Shown in pieces: positions 1 through 11,416 of a DNA stretch of 64,000 nt. Source of the DNA: Lentibacillus sp. CBA3610 (GTDB lineage: Bacteria; Bacillota; Bacilli; Bacillales; Amphibacillaceae); the NCBI RefSeq assembly GCF_013373365.1, contig NZ_CP035925.1:2790001-2854000 (forward strand), in the 5' to 3' direction. A model generated the notes under the pieces. The model ran no database searches, was not told where the DNA came from, and saw only the letters and a program-made list of their open reading frames with translations. The position numbers and the translations under genes were made by a program. The stretch's first letter is position 1. Every line of letters begins with the position of its first letter.

Positions 1-279
1 GCAGAGCGGCTTCTTTTTCGGAGGTCGGCCCCTTAATCCACTTTTTAAACGTTTATTGATTATCGTGAAATTTATGAATGTTTCTCTTTCTATTTATTTG
101 AATGGTAACTATAGGAAGAGTTTGCAGGAAGCTAGAATGGAAGTTTTCCTATTTTACAACTATCATTACCGGGTTTCCCCTTTAATAAACATATCCATCA
201 TACCTTTTTCTGGATTGATATTCAATACCATTTCACATATTTTTGCCTGCAGAATGGACGCCTGCATAATAATAGTTAA
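1..279. other. Intergenic region, no gene seen
   Basis: AT-rich sequence downstream of glpX. In Bacillus rho follows glpX on the same strand, but no Rho-like reading frame is visible in these bases, so rho either lies beyond the window or is not adjacent. The open frame at 56-322 (+) has no ribosome binding site and a composition typical of non-coding DNA. Confidence 0.5.
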
Positions 280-305
280 GGAAGCCAATCAATCATTTGG
301 CTTCC
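280..305 (-). terminator. Hairpin downstream of glpX
   Basis: A perfect 9-bp inverted repeat (GGAAGCCAA / TTGGCTTCC, 8-nt loop) lies 28 bp beyond the glpX stop. On the minus strand it is followed by TTAACTATT, a weak U-tract, so it is a plausible but not strong intrinsic terminator. Confidence 0.5.
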
Positions 306-332
306 TATCAGGTTATTTATAATTTAGTTCGA

Positions 333-1301
333 TTAAGATTTAATCACGAGGTTAGGTTTTTTCTTGAGACTATGATCGCCATCAATAAAACGCACTGTTC
401 CACTTTTAGCGCGCATAACCACCGTTTGTGTTGTTGCTTTTGCCCCTTTAAATTGAACACCTTGCAGCAATTCGCCATCAGTAATGCCGGTTGCAGCAAA
501 AATAGCATCATCACCGCCGCAGAAATCGTCCATATAATAGACTTTATCCAAGTCGGGAATACCCATTTTATGGCAGCGTTCCACTTCTTCATCATTGGAC
601 GGGATGAGCTTTCCCTGGATTTCCCCGCCAAGACATTTTAATGCCGCTGCACTGAGAACACCCTCAGGAGCACCGCCGATTCCCATTAAAATATCAACAC
701 CGGTATCATCGAAAGCCGTATTCATAGCAGCAGCCACATCACCATCCGTGATTAATTTAATTCGTGCCCCGGCTGCACGGATTTCTTCAATTAACGTTTC
801 ATGCCGCGGACGATCCAGAACAATGGCCACGACATCCTCGACCGCTTTATTTTTTGCCTCAGCAACGGCTTTTAGATTGTCCAGTGTCGAAGCGTTAACA
901 TCAACTTTACCGACTGCTTCAGGACCGACGGCAATTTTTTTCATATACATGTCAGGTGCATGCAGCATGTCACCTTCATCGGCAATCGCAATGACAGCAA
1001 GTGCGTTCCATGTACCTTGTGCAACGATATTGGTGCCTTCTACCGGATCCACAGCAACATCGACTTTCGGACCAGAACCGGTGCCAAGTTTTTCACCAAT
1101 ATACAGCATTGGTGCTTCATCCTTCTCACCTTCACCAATAACAACGGTTCCCTGCATCGGGATTGTATCAAATACATCGCGCATAGCTGATGTAGCCGCA
1201 TCGTCTGCCTCATTCTTTTTACCGCGTCCCATCCAGCGTGCAGATGATTGCGCCGCTGCTTCGGTAACGCGGACGAGTTCCATTGATAAACTTCTTTCCA
1301 T
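333..1301 (-). CDS. glpX: Fructose-1,6-bisphosphatase class II
   Basis: Class II FBPase of gluconeogenesis: fructose-1,6-bisphosphate to fructose-6-phosphate plus phosphate, in the cytosol. The 322-residue protein has the usual GlpX length. Hallmarks are an N-terminal [12 protein letters not shown] stretch, the metal-binding [15 protein letters not shown] segment and VDPVEGTN. The start ATG follows AAAAAAGGAGAGGG at good spacing. It is the last visible gene of a minus-strand run murA-glpX (90-bp gap), as in the Bacillus subtilis murAB-ywjI-rho order. Family assignment is firm. Confidence 0.95.
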   Translation of the reverse strand: MERSLSMELVRVTEAAAQSSARWMGRGKKNEADDAATSAMRDVFDTIPMQGTVVIGEGEKDEAPMLYIGEKLGTGSGPKVDVAVDPVEGTNIVAQGTWNALAVIAIADEGDMLHAPDMYMKKIAVGPEAVGKVDVNASTLDNLKAVAEAKNKAVEDVVAIVLDRPRHETLIEEIRAAGARIKLITDGDVAAAMNTAFDDTGVDILMGIGGAPEGVLSAAALKCLGGEIQGKLIPSNDEEVERCHKMGIPDLDKVYYMDDFCGGDDAIFAATGITDGELLQGVQFKGAKATTQTVVMRAKSGTVRFIDGDHSLKKKPNLVIKS

Positions 1302-1391
1302 ATTTCCCTCTCCTTTTTTAAAAATATCCTCATCCCAAAAGGATTTACATATGGAGGGGCTTCTCTTTTTTAAGTTCTCCTCGTGTACTCA

Positions 1392-2678
1392 TCAGGAATC
1401 TTGAAATTGTTCGATTTCCTGCTCGTTCATTTCTTCCCGCCATACATTGGCACCAAGGTTGTTTAATTTCTCAGTTATCTTCTCATAACCCCGGTCAATA
1501 TGGTCGACGCCTGTGATTTCGGTAATGCCATTTGCCATCAGTCCGGCAACGATGAGTGATGCACCGGCACGCAAATCACTGGCTTTCACTCGTGCTCCTT
1601 CCAGCTGAACAGGTCCGCTTACAATCACTGATCCGCCTTCCACTTTTATGGCTGCATTCATGCGTCGTAATTCATCGATGTGTTTTAGGCGAGCGGAGTA
1701 AATCGTGTCCGTTATAATACCTGTATTGACTGCTTTCGTCAATAATGCTGTGAATGGCTGCTGGAGATCAGTCGGAAACCCGGGATAAACTAACGTTTTG
1801 ACATCGACACTTTTAAGCGGATGCTTCGGAGCGATGTATAACTGCTCATCGTTTTCCTCCACTGTCACACCCATTTCTTCCAGTTTGGCCAATAATGGTT
1901 CCAGGTGCTGCGATATCACATTGTCAATGATCACTTCTTTGCCCTGCGCTGCAGAAGCTATGGCATATGTACCGGCTTCAATCCGATCAGGAATAATCGT
2001 ATGCTGACAGCCATGCAGTGATTCGACACCTTCAATCCGGATCACATCTGTTCCGACACCTTTAATATTGGCTCCCATATTGGTCAGGAGTGTAGCAACA
2101 TCAATGATTTCCGGTTCTTTTGCGGCATTTTCAATGATCGTTTTTCCTTTTGCTTTCACAGCAGCAAGCATAATATTAATGGTTGCACCTACACTGACAA
2201 CATCAAGGTAAATTCTGGCACCACGGAGCTGATTAGCGCGGATATAAATAGCACCTTGCTCATTGGTTACTTCAGCTCCCAAAGCCTCAAACCCTTTAAT
2301 GTGCTGATCAATCGGACGCGGTCCCAAATGACAGCCGCCAGGGAGGCCGATAACCGCCTGGTTGAATTTTCCAAGCATCGCACCCATAAAATAATAGGAA
2401 GCCCTGAGTTTTTTGACTTTTCCGTTTGGCAGGGGCATTGATACCATATTCTCCGGATCAATGTGCACCGTCTGCCCATCCCAGCTGACTTTCCCACCTA
2501 TTTCTTCCAATAAATCACCAAGTGTATAAACGTCTGATATGTCAGGAAGTCCCTCAATCATGACGTGTGAATCGGCTAAAAGTGCGGCAGGCAGTAACGC
2601 AACAGCACTATTCTTTGCGCCGTTTACCCGTACCTTGCCATTTAATGAATGACCGCCTTCAATTAATATTTTTTGCAT
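1392..2678 (-). CDS. murA: UDP-N-acetylglucosamine 1-carboxyvinyltransferase (MurA/MurZ type)
   Basis: First committed step of peptidoglycan synthesis: transfer of enolpyruvate from PEP to UDP-GlcNAc, cytosolic. The protein begins MQKILIEGG and carries the substrate-binding [11 protein letters not shown] near residue 22, [13 protein letters not shown] containing the PEP-binding Cys (fosfomycin target), and FPTDLQQP near the active site. An upstream extension of 32 codons stays open, but the ATG at 2678 has a GGGGTG ribosome site and matches the family N-terminus, giving 428 residues. Bacillus has two paralogues; genome position next to glpX and the transaldolase matches the MurAB (MurZ) copy. 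Confidence 0.93.
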   Translation of the reverse strand: MQKILIEGGHSLNGKVRVNGAKNSAVALLPAALLADSHVMIEGLPDISDVYTLGDLLEEIGGKVSWDGQTVHIDPENMVSMPLPNGKVKKLRASYYFMGAMLGKFNQAVIGLPGGCHLGPRPIDQHIKGFEALGAEVTNEQGAIYIRANQLRGARIYLDVVSVGATINIMLAAVKAKGKTIIENAAKEPEIIDVATLLTNMGANIKGVGTDVIRIEGVESLHGCQHTIIPDRIEAGTYAIASAAQGKEVIIDNVISQHLEPLLAKLEEMGVTVEENDEQLYIAPKHPLKSVDVKTLVYPGFPTDLQQPFTALLTKAVNTGIITDTIYSARLKHIDELRRMNAAIKVEGGSVIVSGPVQLEGARVKASDLRAGASLIVAGLMANGITEITGVDHIDRGYEKITEKLNNLGANVWREEMNEQEIEQFQDS

Positions 2679-2796
2679 TTGCAGCACCCCGCTTCCGGAC
2701 GTCTTACACTTCTGTCCCAGGTCTCCGTTTTTCTCCCTGCCCTGATTTTCCATTTGGATGTTTAGCAAAGTCAATTCTATTCAACCCGCACCCCGA

Positions 2797-2975
2797 ATAC
2801 ACGTGCTCGTCACGTTGCAAGTTATTTCGGCGAAGCCTACGTTCCTCGCAACTCGAAGCTAATTCGGTGGATGATTTGCTCGTCGTGTTGCATGACTTTT
2901 CGGTGATGAAGCACTCCTCGCAGAAAAGCATTGCTCGTCGCTTTCCGAGGGCGGCTGGTACGCTTTTCAGATAAT
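2797..2975. repeat. Partial copy of palindromic repeat family R1
   Basis: The stretch contains CTCGTCACGTTGCAAG, ACGTTCCTCGCAACTCGAAG, CTCGTCGTGTTGCATG and CACTCCTCGCAGAAAAGC, modules shared with the larger elements at 6385-7052 and 14747-15244. The ATAAACTGCGAC ends of those elements are not seen, so this is a truncated copy. It lies between the transaldolase and murA genes, on the same transcribed strand. Confidence 0.75.
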
Positions 2976-3023
2976 AGCCTTCTATTTTATGCATTCATTC
3001 TGTGCTAAGAGGCAGCAGAATCT

Positions 3024-3665
3024 CTATTTCTGTTTATTCCAGTCTGCCAGGAATTTTTCAATACCTTGATCTGTCAATGGATGTTTTACCAGAGAACCAA
3101 GCACTTTATATGGAATTGTGGCTATATGCGCACCATTAACAGCAGCATCTGTCACATGCAATGGATGCCTGATGGATGCCGCGATGATTTCCGCTCCAAT
3201 ATCGTGATAATCAAATATTTCCCTGATGGTAGAAATTAAGTCCATACCATCATGACCGATGTCGTCCAGACGGCCAAGGAAAGGCGAGACATATGATGCG
3301 CCTGCACGTGCAGCCAGCAGTGCCTGATTCGCATTAAAAATTAACGTAACGTTTGTTTTGATATTTAAATCGCTGAACGCTTTAACGGCTTTCAGACCTT
3401 CCAGCGTCATGGGAACTTTAACCGTAATGTTCGGTGCAATTGCAGCCAGTTCTTTCCCTTCTCTGATCATACCATCTGCATCTTCCGAAATAACTTCTGC
3501 ACTGACGGATCCGGAAACTTCATCCGTAATTTCCTTCAACCGATCATGAAACGAAACACCTTCTTTGGATACAAGGCTCGGATTGGTCGTGACACCTGCC
3601 AGAATGCCCAGTTCATTGGCAGAGCGGATGTCATCAATGCTTGCAGAATCCAGGAAAAATTTCAT
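3024..3665 (-). CDS. tal: Transaldolase / fructose-6-phosphate aldolase-like (TalC family)
   Basis: Short transaldolase-family protein of 213 residues, typical of the MipB/TalC branch (ywjH in B. subtilis). It starts [13 protein letters not shown], has the [11 protein letters not shown] motif, and carries the Schiff-base Lys near residue 83 in NITVKVPMT, followed by [19 protein letters not shown] and the C-terminal [11 protein letters not shown]. It acts in the non-oxidative pentose phosphate pathway; whether it is transaldolase or F6P aldolase cannot be decided by eye. Start chosen at 3665, behind a GCGAGGG ribosome site; the longer frame adds 23 residues absent in relatives. Confidence 0.9.
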   Translation of the reverse strand: MKFFLDSASIDDIRSANELGILAGVTTNPSLVSKEGVSFHDRLKEITDEVSGSVSAEVISEDADGMIREGKELAAIAPNITVKVPMTLEGLKAVKAFSDLNIKTNVTLIFNANQALLAARAGASYVSPFLGRLDDIGHDGMDLISTIREIFDYHDIGAEIIAASIRHPLHVTDAAVNGAHIATIPYKVLGSLVKHPLTDQGIEKFLADWNKQK

Positions 3666-4004
3666 CAGTAAAACCCTCGCTTTCTCAAATTTCACGGCCA
3701 ATTCGAGGCAATACCAGAATTGCCCCGCAGCCATTATTATGACATTCGATTCTTAAAGTGCCATTACAGTATTATGGAATAGCCAAACGTGCGCATTTTT
3801 CAATTTTTCCATCGATACGTGTGGCATACAGTTCATGACTTAGAATAACATATAAATTAATTATAGTATAAGAATACCAACAAGAATTTAAAGGCGCAAG
3901 CTGCAAAATCAGATTGTCTGTAATCCGGCTCTTAATCAAAAATACAGCAGGAAAATCTGCTGCATTTTTCACCCTATATATGATGATTATGACAAAAATG
4001 ACTA
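3666..4004. other. Intergenic region where fbaA would be expected
   Basis: In B. subtilis fbaA (class II aldolase) sits between spo0F and the transaldolase gene. Here only about 340 bp of AT-rich sequence remains, with no aldolase motif in any frame. The 66-codon frame at 3772-3972 (-) has no ribosome site and no recognisable family. Confidence 0.6.
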
Positions 4005-4364
4005 TTAATTCAATATACGTTTGACAAAACTGTTAAGCTCTTGAATATTGAATGGTTTGGCAAATACCTCCTTTATTAAGCTGAATTGCTGCAGGTCTTT
4101 CCTGGCATCTTCAGCCAAACCACTCATAACAATTGCCGGGATATAAATCTGATTATGCTCCAATTGGTTTAACACTTCCAGACCATCAACCACCGGCAAT
4201 TTGTAATCCAATATAAGCAAATCAAATGATTCACGGTATAGTTTGTCGAGAGCCTCTTTGCCTGTTTCAGCCGTCGTCACATCATACCCTTCTTCCATGA
4301 ACACCTCCTGTATTAACATTCGTATTCCCGGTTGATCATCTACAACCAATATCTTCTTCGTCAT
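4005..4364 (-). CDS. spo0F: Sporulation phosphorelay response regulator Spo0F
   Basis: Single receiver-domain protein of 119 residues that passes phosphate from sporulation kinases to Spo0B and so to Spo0A. The acidic pair D9/D10 (VVDDQPG), the phospho-acceptor D53 in LLILDYKLP and the conserved Lys in FAKPFN are present, and there is no output domain. The usual MTAYGE loop after beta-4 reads VMSGLAED, with Ser for the conserved Thr. The ribosome site is AAGGGGGTGG. Position beside pyrG and a matching SigH/0A-box promoter support spo0F over a generic CheY-like protein. Confidence 0.9.
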   Translation of the reverse strand: MTKKILVVDDQPGIRMLIQEVFMEEGYDVTTAETGKEALDKLYRESFDLLILDYKLPVVDGLEVLNQLEHNQIYIPAIVMSGLAEDARKDLQQFSLIKEVFAKPFNIQELNSFVKRILN

Positions 4365-4394
4365 GCTTGAGCCACCCCCTTACTCTATATCAAA

Positions 4395-4421
4395 ATTCGA
4401 CAAAAAATCCCAAAATCCTTC
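4395..4421 (-). promoter_or_regulatory. Predicted SigH promoter with overlapping Spo0A box for spo0F
   Basis: On the minus strand GAAGGATTT (-35 type RnAGGAwww) is separated by 11 bp from GTCGAAT (-10 type RnnGAAT), matching the SigH consensus. TGTCGAA at 4402-4396 is an exact core Spo0A box and overlaps the -10. The spo0F start lies 31 bp downstream. B. subtilis spo0F is likewise driven by SigH and bound by Spo0A. Confidence 0.75.
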
Positions 4422-4533
4422 TTTTTAAAGAACACAGAATTCAATTTGACTATATAAAGGGGCAGCATTTTTATTTAAAAGACTGTTATCGAAATTTATC
4501 CTTCTTTAACTAAATTGGCGTTTTTAAAAGAAC

Positions 4534-4576
4534 AGGCCTAAATAAAGAAACGAATAGTTGTTCTTTATCCAGGCCT
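4534..4576 (-). terminator. Long hairpin between pyrG and spo0F
   Basis: Inverted repeat: AGGCCT-x-ATAAAGAA arms (4534-4549 and 4561-4576) around a short loop; on the minus strand the stem is followed by GTTCTTTT. It probably ends pyrG transcription. Confidence 0.6.
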
Positions 4577-4605
4577 TTCATCATGGGTCTTTTGATATGC
4601 TTTAA

Positions 4606-4636
4606 AATTCAATCACCGGTTATATACCTGGTGAAT
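4606..4636 (-). terminator. Hairpin just after the pyrG stop
   Basis: Imperfect inverted repeat (AATTCACC-A-GGT / ACC-G-GTG-AT-TGAATT on the minus strand) followed by TTTTAAAG. It lies 8 bp past the pyrG stop codon and may act together with the hairpin at 4534-4576. Confidence 0.5.
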
Positions 4637-4643
4637 TTGGCTG

Positions 4644-6284
<1,641 letters not shown>

Positions 6285-6384
6285 TTACTCTGTTTAGGTT
6301 ATATCGCTTTAGTGAAGGTTAAACATAACACTAAAAACAAGATTCTTTTCCTATCATTGTTGCTTATTGAACGCCGTAGTTGAT

Positions 6385-7052
6385 ATAAACTGCGACACAC
6401 TGAAAAATAAATGAGTGCTGTGAGACCGCTCCGGAAATACACTCCGCTTTCCGCGGGCGGCTGGTGAGCCTCCTCGCGCTGTATGCTCGTCGTGTTGCAA
6501 GGTTTTTTCGGTGAAGCAGCACTCCTCGCAGAAAAGCTTTGCTCGTCGTGTTGCAAGAGAATTCGGCGGAGCAGCACTCCTCGCAACTCGAAGCTGATTC
6601 GTTGGATGTTGCGCTCGTCGCTCCGGGGTCTCACCTATGCCTGTCCTCCCGCCGGAGTCTCCGCGTATTTCCTCCGCTGTTCTTGACTTTCTGTACATTA
6701 AATGTTCTTTCACTAGGACAAAACACGTCACTAGCTGCGGAAAAATGCGAGACTCCTGCGGGAAAGGCAGGCTAAAACCGCGACGACAATCGCTAACGCC
6801 TGCATTAGCATGTCCTGTGCGTCGAACTGTCTGAAGACCCCGCAGTGAACGGGCTGAGCGAGGAGGCTGAAGCGTTCCCCGCGGAAAGCGATGAGCAAAA
6901 CATCCACCGAGTAATCTGCGAGTTGCGAGGTGCTCCCTCACCGAAAGCACTTGCAACACGATGAGCACCCAGTATTTTTCCGTAGCGCCGAAATAGCACT
7001 TGGTCCCGATAAACTAGAAGAAAGACATTGCGAAAGTTACGTCGCAGTTTAT
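6385..7052. repeat. Palindromic repeat element R1, full copy with terminal inverted repeats
   Basis: About 668 bp bounded by a perfect 12-bp inverted repeat, ATAAACTGCGAC at 6385-6396 and GTCGCAGTTTAT at 7041-7052. The two halves are imperfect mirror images: CGCTTTCCGCGGGCGG near 6448 faces CCCCGCGGAAAGCG near 6877. The left half holds nested direct repeats of a roughly 55-60 bp module (CTCGTCGTGTTGCAAG...GCAGCACTCCTCGCA). No transposase is encoded; short open frames inside are by-products. The element lies between the pyrG attenuator and the pyrG start codon, so it is in the leader transcript. Confidence 0.85.
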
Positions 7053-7085
7053 GAAAACCGCTAAATAATTTTTTTCTTTAAAAAA

Positions 7086-7133
7086 CCGTAAAAAAACGAA
7101 AAGCGCTCCCCCTTTGAACATAGGGGGAGCGCT
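7086..7133 (-). terminator. pyrG attenuator (intrinsic terminator with C-rich 5' arm)
   Basis: A perfect 11-bp stem, minus-strand AGCGCTCCCCC / GGGGGAGCGCT with a 10-nt loop, followed by TTTTCGTTTTTTT. The 5' arm carries CUCCCCCU, the pairing partner needed for a poly-G 5' end to form the antiterminator, exactly as described for the B. subtilis pyrG leader. Confidence 0.9.
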
Positions 7134-7154
7134 GAGTATTCATTAATTTAGCGA

Positions 7155-7194
7155 GCCCAATAAAAATTGTACGCATCGGTATATAAAAAGTCAA
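7155..7194 (-). promoter_or_regulatory. pyrG promoter and GGGC initiation site
   Basis: Minus strand: TTGACT (7194-7189), 17-bp spacer, TACAAT (7171-7166), then 7 bp to GGGC starting at 7158. A transcript beginning GGGC is the signature of CTP-sensed reiterative G addition in pyrG: low CTP stalls at the C, extra Gs are added, and they pair with the C-rich arm of the terminator at 7086-7133. Confidence 0.88.
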
Positions 7195-7203
7195 GCAGCT
7201 TCT

Positions 7204-7761
7204 TTATTTATTTTCTTCCTCGTCATTTTCATCGTTGCTTTCATCTGCTTCTTCTTCGGCATCAAACTCATCATCAACTTCTTCAAATTCATCGTCAAAA
7301 CCCTCGTATCCGCCAAGTTCTTCGGTATCATCCAGTATTTCCTCGTCAAAGGTGTCTGTCAGTACTTCGACATTATCAGTTGGCGCATCCAGGTTTTCCT
7401 CTTTAGACTCTTCACGGGGAGCCTCTTCTTCTTCTTTTTTATTCTTCTTTACCTTGGCTTTCTTCTTTTTCTTCTTAGGTGCCGGAGAAATGATTTCATC
7501 CATTTGTTCAACCGGATACCAGCGCTTCAACCCCCACACACCGGAACCGATTGTCAGAAATCTGCCATCTATTGTCAGATCCGTATAAAATTGCCCGATA
7601 TACTCCTGTCTCTGTTCTTCGGTAAATTCTTTCATTTCAACTACTTGGTTGTAAAGATCATGGAAATCCTTTGCTTTTTGCTTGTCATGTAAAATCTCAT
7701 TAGCCAGCTCAAGCATTGATGTGACTTCAAGTTCTTCGCGGCTGTAATTTTGCAGACTCAC
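7204..7761 (-). CDS. rpoE: DNA-directed RNA polymerase delta subunit
   Basis: Delta factor of Gram-positive RNA polymerase, which improves specificity and recycling. The N-terminal HARE-HTH domain ends near IGQFYTDLTIDGRFL and GVWGLKRWYP; it is followed by a Lys-rich stretch and a C-terminal half made almost wholly of Asp and Glu. The start is most likely GTG at 7761, which has AAAGGGAG nine bases upstream and gives 185 residues; ATG codons further upstream lack a site. The pyrG promoter begins about 10 bp after its stop. Confidence 0.92.
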   Translation of the reverse strand: MSLQNYSREELEVTSMLELANEILHDKQKAKDFHDLYNQVVEMKEFTEEQRQEYIGQFYTDLTIDGRFLTIGSGVWGLKRWYPVEQMDEIISPAPKKKKKKAKVKKNKKEEEEAPREESKEENLDAPTDNVEVLTDTFDEEILDDTEELGGYEGFDDEFEEVDDEFDAEEEADESNDENDEEENK

Positions 7762-7981
7762 GATACCGCACTCCCTTTTCATATATTTCATAGTCAGGGC
7801 TGTAACGCCTGATCATTAACGGTGTTATAAATCGCTTAAATCGTACCATTCATTATAAACAAAAATGGGTAGAATATGCCAGTGTAAACAATAATTAAAT
7901 CATGAAATATTTTGAGGTCTTTTTTGCATACTTTTGAAATGGCACACACCAAGCAAAACTCAGGGCCTGGCCTCGTTTTTC

Positions 7982-8140
7982 CAGAGGCCGGAAGCAAGAG
8001 GTCGGATTGGGTGACATCGGTGAGAGGGCCGATTTCTGTTTTTAAGACATCATTCTGAATTTTATATTTCCTGCCTCACAAAGATAGGAACCGGCTGTCT
8101 GCCGATTCCCTCCAATCCGACTTCTGGCATCTGACCTCTG
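7982..8140. repeat. Inverted-repeat element R2
   Basis: A pair of about 29-bp arms: CAGAGGCCGGAAG...GTCGGATTGG at 7982-8010 and its near reverse complement CCAATCCGAC...GACCTCTG at 8112-8140. Smaller hairpins (ATCGG...CCGAT and GGAACCGGC...GCCGATTCC) lie inside. It ends 3 bp from the icmF stop. A decayed one-armed relative is at about 40505-40615. Confidence 0.75.
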
Positions 8141-8143
8141 TTT

Positions 8144-11100
8144 TTACATGTTCCTTCTGTACTGACCGCCCACTTCATAAAGTGCGTTCGTGATTTGACC
8201 GAGGCTGGCAACTTTCACTGTTTCCATTAATTCAGCAAAAATATTACCGCCTGATGCCGCCACCTTTTTCAGGCTTTCCAAGGCTGCATCTGTCTGCTCT
8301 TTATGCGCATCCTGGAATTTATGCAGCTCACTGATCTGGTGCTCTTTTTCCTCAGTGGATGCACGTGCCAGTTCCATGGAATTAATATCCTCTGCTGTAG
8401 TTGGATTCGGATTCACATACGTGTTGACACCGACAATCGGCAGCTCGCCGGAATGTTTTTTGCCTTCATAGTACAGTGACTCTTCCTGAATTTTACCGCG
8501 CTGGTATTGGCGTTCCATGGCCCCAAGTACACCGCCGCGGTCATTCATTTGTTCAAATTCCTGCAAGACCGCTTCCTCAACAAGATCCGTCAGTTCTTCC
8601 ACAATAAAGGATCCTTGCAATGAATTCTCGGTTTTTGTCAGGCCAAACTCTTTATTGATGATCATCTGGATGGCCATTGCGCGCCTAACAGATTCCTCCG
8701 TTGGTGTCGTGATTGCTTCATCATATGCGTTCGTATGCAGTGAATTCGTATTGTCCTGAATCGCTAAGAGTGCCTGCAGGGTCGTGCGTATATCGTTAAA
8801 ATCAATTTCCTGTGCGTGCAGCGAACGACCGGATGTCTGGATATGGTATTTCAGTTTCTGGCTCCGTTCATCAGCGCCATATTTATCCCGCATCGTTATC
8901 GCCCAAATCCGGCGGGCAACACGGCCGATCACGGTATATTCCGGATCCAGACCATTGGAAAAGAAAAACGATAAATTTTGGGCAAATTTATTAACATCCA
9001 TACCGCGACTCAGATAATACTCCACATACGTGAATCCGTTGGCCAAGGTAAAGGCAAGCTGGGTAATCGGGTTCGCACCGGCTTCTGCGATATGATAGCC
9101 GGAAATCGAGACCGAGTAATAATTACGCACATCTTTATCGATAAAATACTGCTGAATGTCACCCATCATGCGCAGTGCAAATTCTGTAGAGAAAATACAG
9201 GTGTTTTGGCCCTGATCCTCTTTTAAAATATCCGCCTGAACTGTTCCGCGCACAACCGAAATCGTCTCATCCCTGATCGCTTCATATTCTTCCCGGCTTG
9301 GTTCACGGCCATTTTCTTCCTTGAATGTCGCAAGCTGCTGATCGATTGCTGTATTGAAAAACATCGCCAGAATGATCGGCGCCGGCCCATTGATCGTCAT
9401 AGATACAGATGTTTTCGGATCAGTCAGGTCAAACCCATCGTACAGCTTTTTCATATCATCCAATGTACAAATGCTGACGCCGCTTTCCCCGACTTTTCCG
9501 TAAATATCCGGTCTTGGTGCCGGATCCTCTCCGTACAATGTTACCGAATCGAATGCCGTTGACAACCGTTTTGCTTCACTGTCTTCGGATAAATAGTGGA
9601 AGCGGCGATTGGTACGTTCCGGTGTACCCTCTCCGGCAAACTGGCGTGTCGGATCTTCCCCTTGGCGTTTAAACGGAAAAACACCTGCCGTAAACGGAAA
9701 TGAACCCGGAAGATTTTCCTTCATCAGCCAGCTTAGGCGTTCGCCCCAATCCATCATCTGAGGCATGATGACTTTCGGGATTTTCAGACCGGAAATGGAT
9801 TCGATATTAAGATCCGTCTCAATTTCCCTGTTACGGACTTTATAGGTTACTTTGTCGCCGCTATACTGCTCATTCAGATCATCCCATGAATCCAGCAATT
9901 TTTTGGCGTTTGGGTCCAATTTTTCCTCATATGTCTGAATCGCCTGATCAATTGCTGTGGTTTGGGCTTCATCAGCCAGCACATTTTTGGCGCCTTCCAG
10001 CTGATAAAGCTTGCGGGCTATATTACTTTGCTTGTTGGTGTTTTCATGGTAGCCACGGACATGCTGGGCAATCTCCCGCAAATAATGGCGCCGCTCGTTT
10101 GTAATGATCATGTTTTGTTTTTCAGCAATCGTATGCCGCTCGAAGTCAACGGTATTTTCCCAGCCGTGTCTATCATTCAACGTATCAATCATGGAAGCAA
10201 ATAGCGCATTTGTCCCCGCATCATTAAACTGACTCGCGATCGTTCCAAAAACCGGGAATTTTTCCTTATCCTCGCCAAACAGCATGTGACTGCGCTGATA
10301 CTGTTTTCGCACCTGATTCAGTGCATCCTCGGAGCCTTTTTGTTCAAATTTGTTGATTACAATAAAATCAGCAAAATCAATCATGTCAATTTTTTCAAGC
10401 TGTGACGGTGCGCCAAATTCAGCCGTCATGACATACATGGAAAGGTCGGTGACATCCGTAATCGCCGCATCACCCTGGCCAATGCCGCTTGTTTCAACAA
10501 TAATGAAATCATAATTTGACGCGCGCAGTACATCAATGACTTCCTGAAGCGACTGGGATAGTTCCGTTCTGGAGCCTCGTGTTGCAAGCGACCGCATATA
10601 AACGCGATCGGTGAAAATCGCATTCATTCGGATACGGTCGCCAAGCAGTGCGCCGCCGGTTTTCTTTTTGGTCGGGTCGATGGAGATGATGGCAATTTTC
10701 CTGTCCGGTATTTCATTGATAAAGCGGCGGATCAGTTCATCGGTCAGTGAACTTTTACCGGCGCCGCCAGTCCCGGTGATGCCGAGAACCGGGGCATTGT
10801 TTGACTGTGACCGCAATGTGTTTAACAGAGATTCCTTTTCATCATCGCCGTTGTTTTCGATATAGGTGATCAGGCGGGCAATTGCCTGTCGCTCACCTGT
10901 TGCAAGCTTTTCCTGAGCATCCTTCAGGTCAACCGGCGGCAATACGTCACACTCCTCAAGCATGCTGTTAATCATGCCCTGAAGTCCCATTTCACGACCA
11001 TTGTCCGGTGAAAAAATACTGGATACCCCATAATCCTCGAGTTCCTGGATTTCACGCGGAATGATGGTACCACCGCCACCGCCATAAACGTTAATATGAC

Positions 11101-11377
11101 TGGCCCCCAATTCATTGAGCAAATCAATCATGTATTTGAAATACTCCACATGACCGCCCTGATAGGATGAGACGGCAATACCCTGGGCGTCCTCCTGAAT
11201 CGCTGCATAGACGACTTCTTCCACTGAACGGTTATGCCCGAGGTGAACGACCTCTGCTCCGCTCGATTGAAGAATCCGCCGCATAATGTTGATGGAAGCA
11301 TCGTGTCCATCATATAAACTTGATGCTGTTACAAACCGGACTGGATTAACGGGTTTATAAATCTGAGCTTGTTCCAT
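8144..11377 (-). CDS. icmF: Fused isobutyryl-CoA mutase (IcmF)
   Basis: Adenosylcobalamin enzyme interconverting isobutyryl-CoA and n-butyryl-CoA, fused to its own G-protein chaperone. The 1077 residues hold a B12-binding domain (DGHDAS near 23-28, SSYQGG near 70, GGGGG near 99), a G3E GTPase domain with P-loop GTGGAGKSS near 202-210 and ETSGIGQGD near 295, a linker, and the mutase barrel. Two specificity positions read Phe (about F567, GVFPFKR where methylmalonyl-CoA mutase has PYPTMY) and Gln (about Q724, GQNTCIF where MCM has VRNTYIF), the isobutyryl-CoA pattern. ATG at 11377 follows ACAGGAGGGG; an upstream in-frame ATG lacks a site. It is last in the acyl-CoA operon. Confidence 0.95.
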   Translation of the reverse strand: MEQAQIYKPVNPVRFVTASSLYDGHDASINIMRRILQSSGAEVVHLGHNRSVEEVVYAAIQEDAQGIAVSSYQGGHVEYFKYMIDLLNELGASHINVYGGGGGTIIPREIQELEDYGVSSIFSPDNGREMGLQGMINSMLEECDVLPPVDLKDAQEKLATGERQAIARLITYIENNGDDEKESLLNTLRSQSNNAPVLGITGTGGAGKSSLTDELIRRFINEIPDRKIAIISIDPTKKKTGGALLGDRIRMNAIFTDRVYMRSLATRGSRTELSQSLQEVIDVLRASNYDFIIVETSGIGQGDAAITDVTDLSMYVMTAEFGAPSQLEKIDMIDFADFIVINKFEQKGSEDALNQVRKQYQRSHMLFGEDKEKFPVFGTIASQFNDAGTNALFASMIDTLNDRHGWENTVDFERHTIAEKQNMIITNERRHYLREIAQHVRGYHENTNKQSNIARKLYQLEGAKNVLADEAQTTAIDQAIQTYEEKLDPNAKKLLDSWDDLNEQYSGDKVTYKVRNREIETDLNIESISGLKIPKVIMPQMMDWGERLSWLMKENLPGSFPFTAGVFPFKRQGEDPTRQFAGEGTPERTNRRFHYLSEDSEAKRLSTAFDSVTLYGEDPAPRPDIYGKVGESGVSICTLDDMKKLYDGFDLTDPKTSVSMTINGPAPIILAMFFNTAIDQQLATFKEENGREPSREEYEAIRDETISVVRGTVQADILKEDQGQNTCIFSTEFALRMMGDIQQYFIDKDVRNYYSVSISGYHIAEAGANPITQLAFTLANGFTYVEYYLSRGMDVNKFAQNLSFFFSNGLDPEYTVIGRVARRIWAITMRDKYGADERSQKLKYHIQTSGRSLHAQEIDFNDIRTTLQALLAIQDNTNSLHTNAYDEAITTPTEESVRRAMAIQMIINKEFGLTKTENSLQGSFIVEELTDLVEEAVLQEFEQMNDRGGVLGAMERQYQRGKIQEESLYYEGKKHSGELPIVGVNTYVNPNPTTAEDINSMELARASTEEKEHQISELHKFQDAHKEQTDAALESLKKVAASGGNIFAELMETVKVASLGQITNALYEVGGQYRRNM

Positions 11378-11416
11378 GTAACCCCTCCTGTAAAAATTAT
11401 GACTCACTGCGTCTCG

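Noticed and set aside
3772..3972. 66-codon frame between the transaldolase gene and spo0F
   Set aside because: No ribosome site, unusual composition and no family resemblance; it is not a remnant of fbaA.
6354..6968. Frame of 204 codons on the minus strand upstream of pyrG
   Set aside because: It lies entirely inside the R1 palindrome, with an Arg/Ser-rich composition and matching frames on the other strand; a by-product of GC-rich repeat DNA.
8144..11377. Methylmalonyl-CoA mutase as the identity of the long B12 enzyme
   Set aside because: The Tyr and Arg that contact the methylmalonyl carboxylate are Phe and Gln here, and the domain order B12-G-mutase is that of IcmF.
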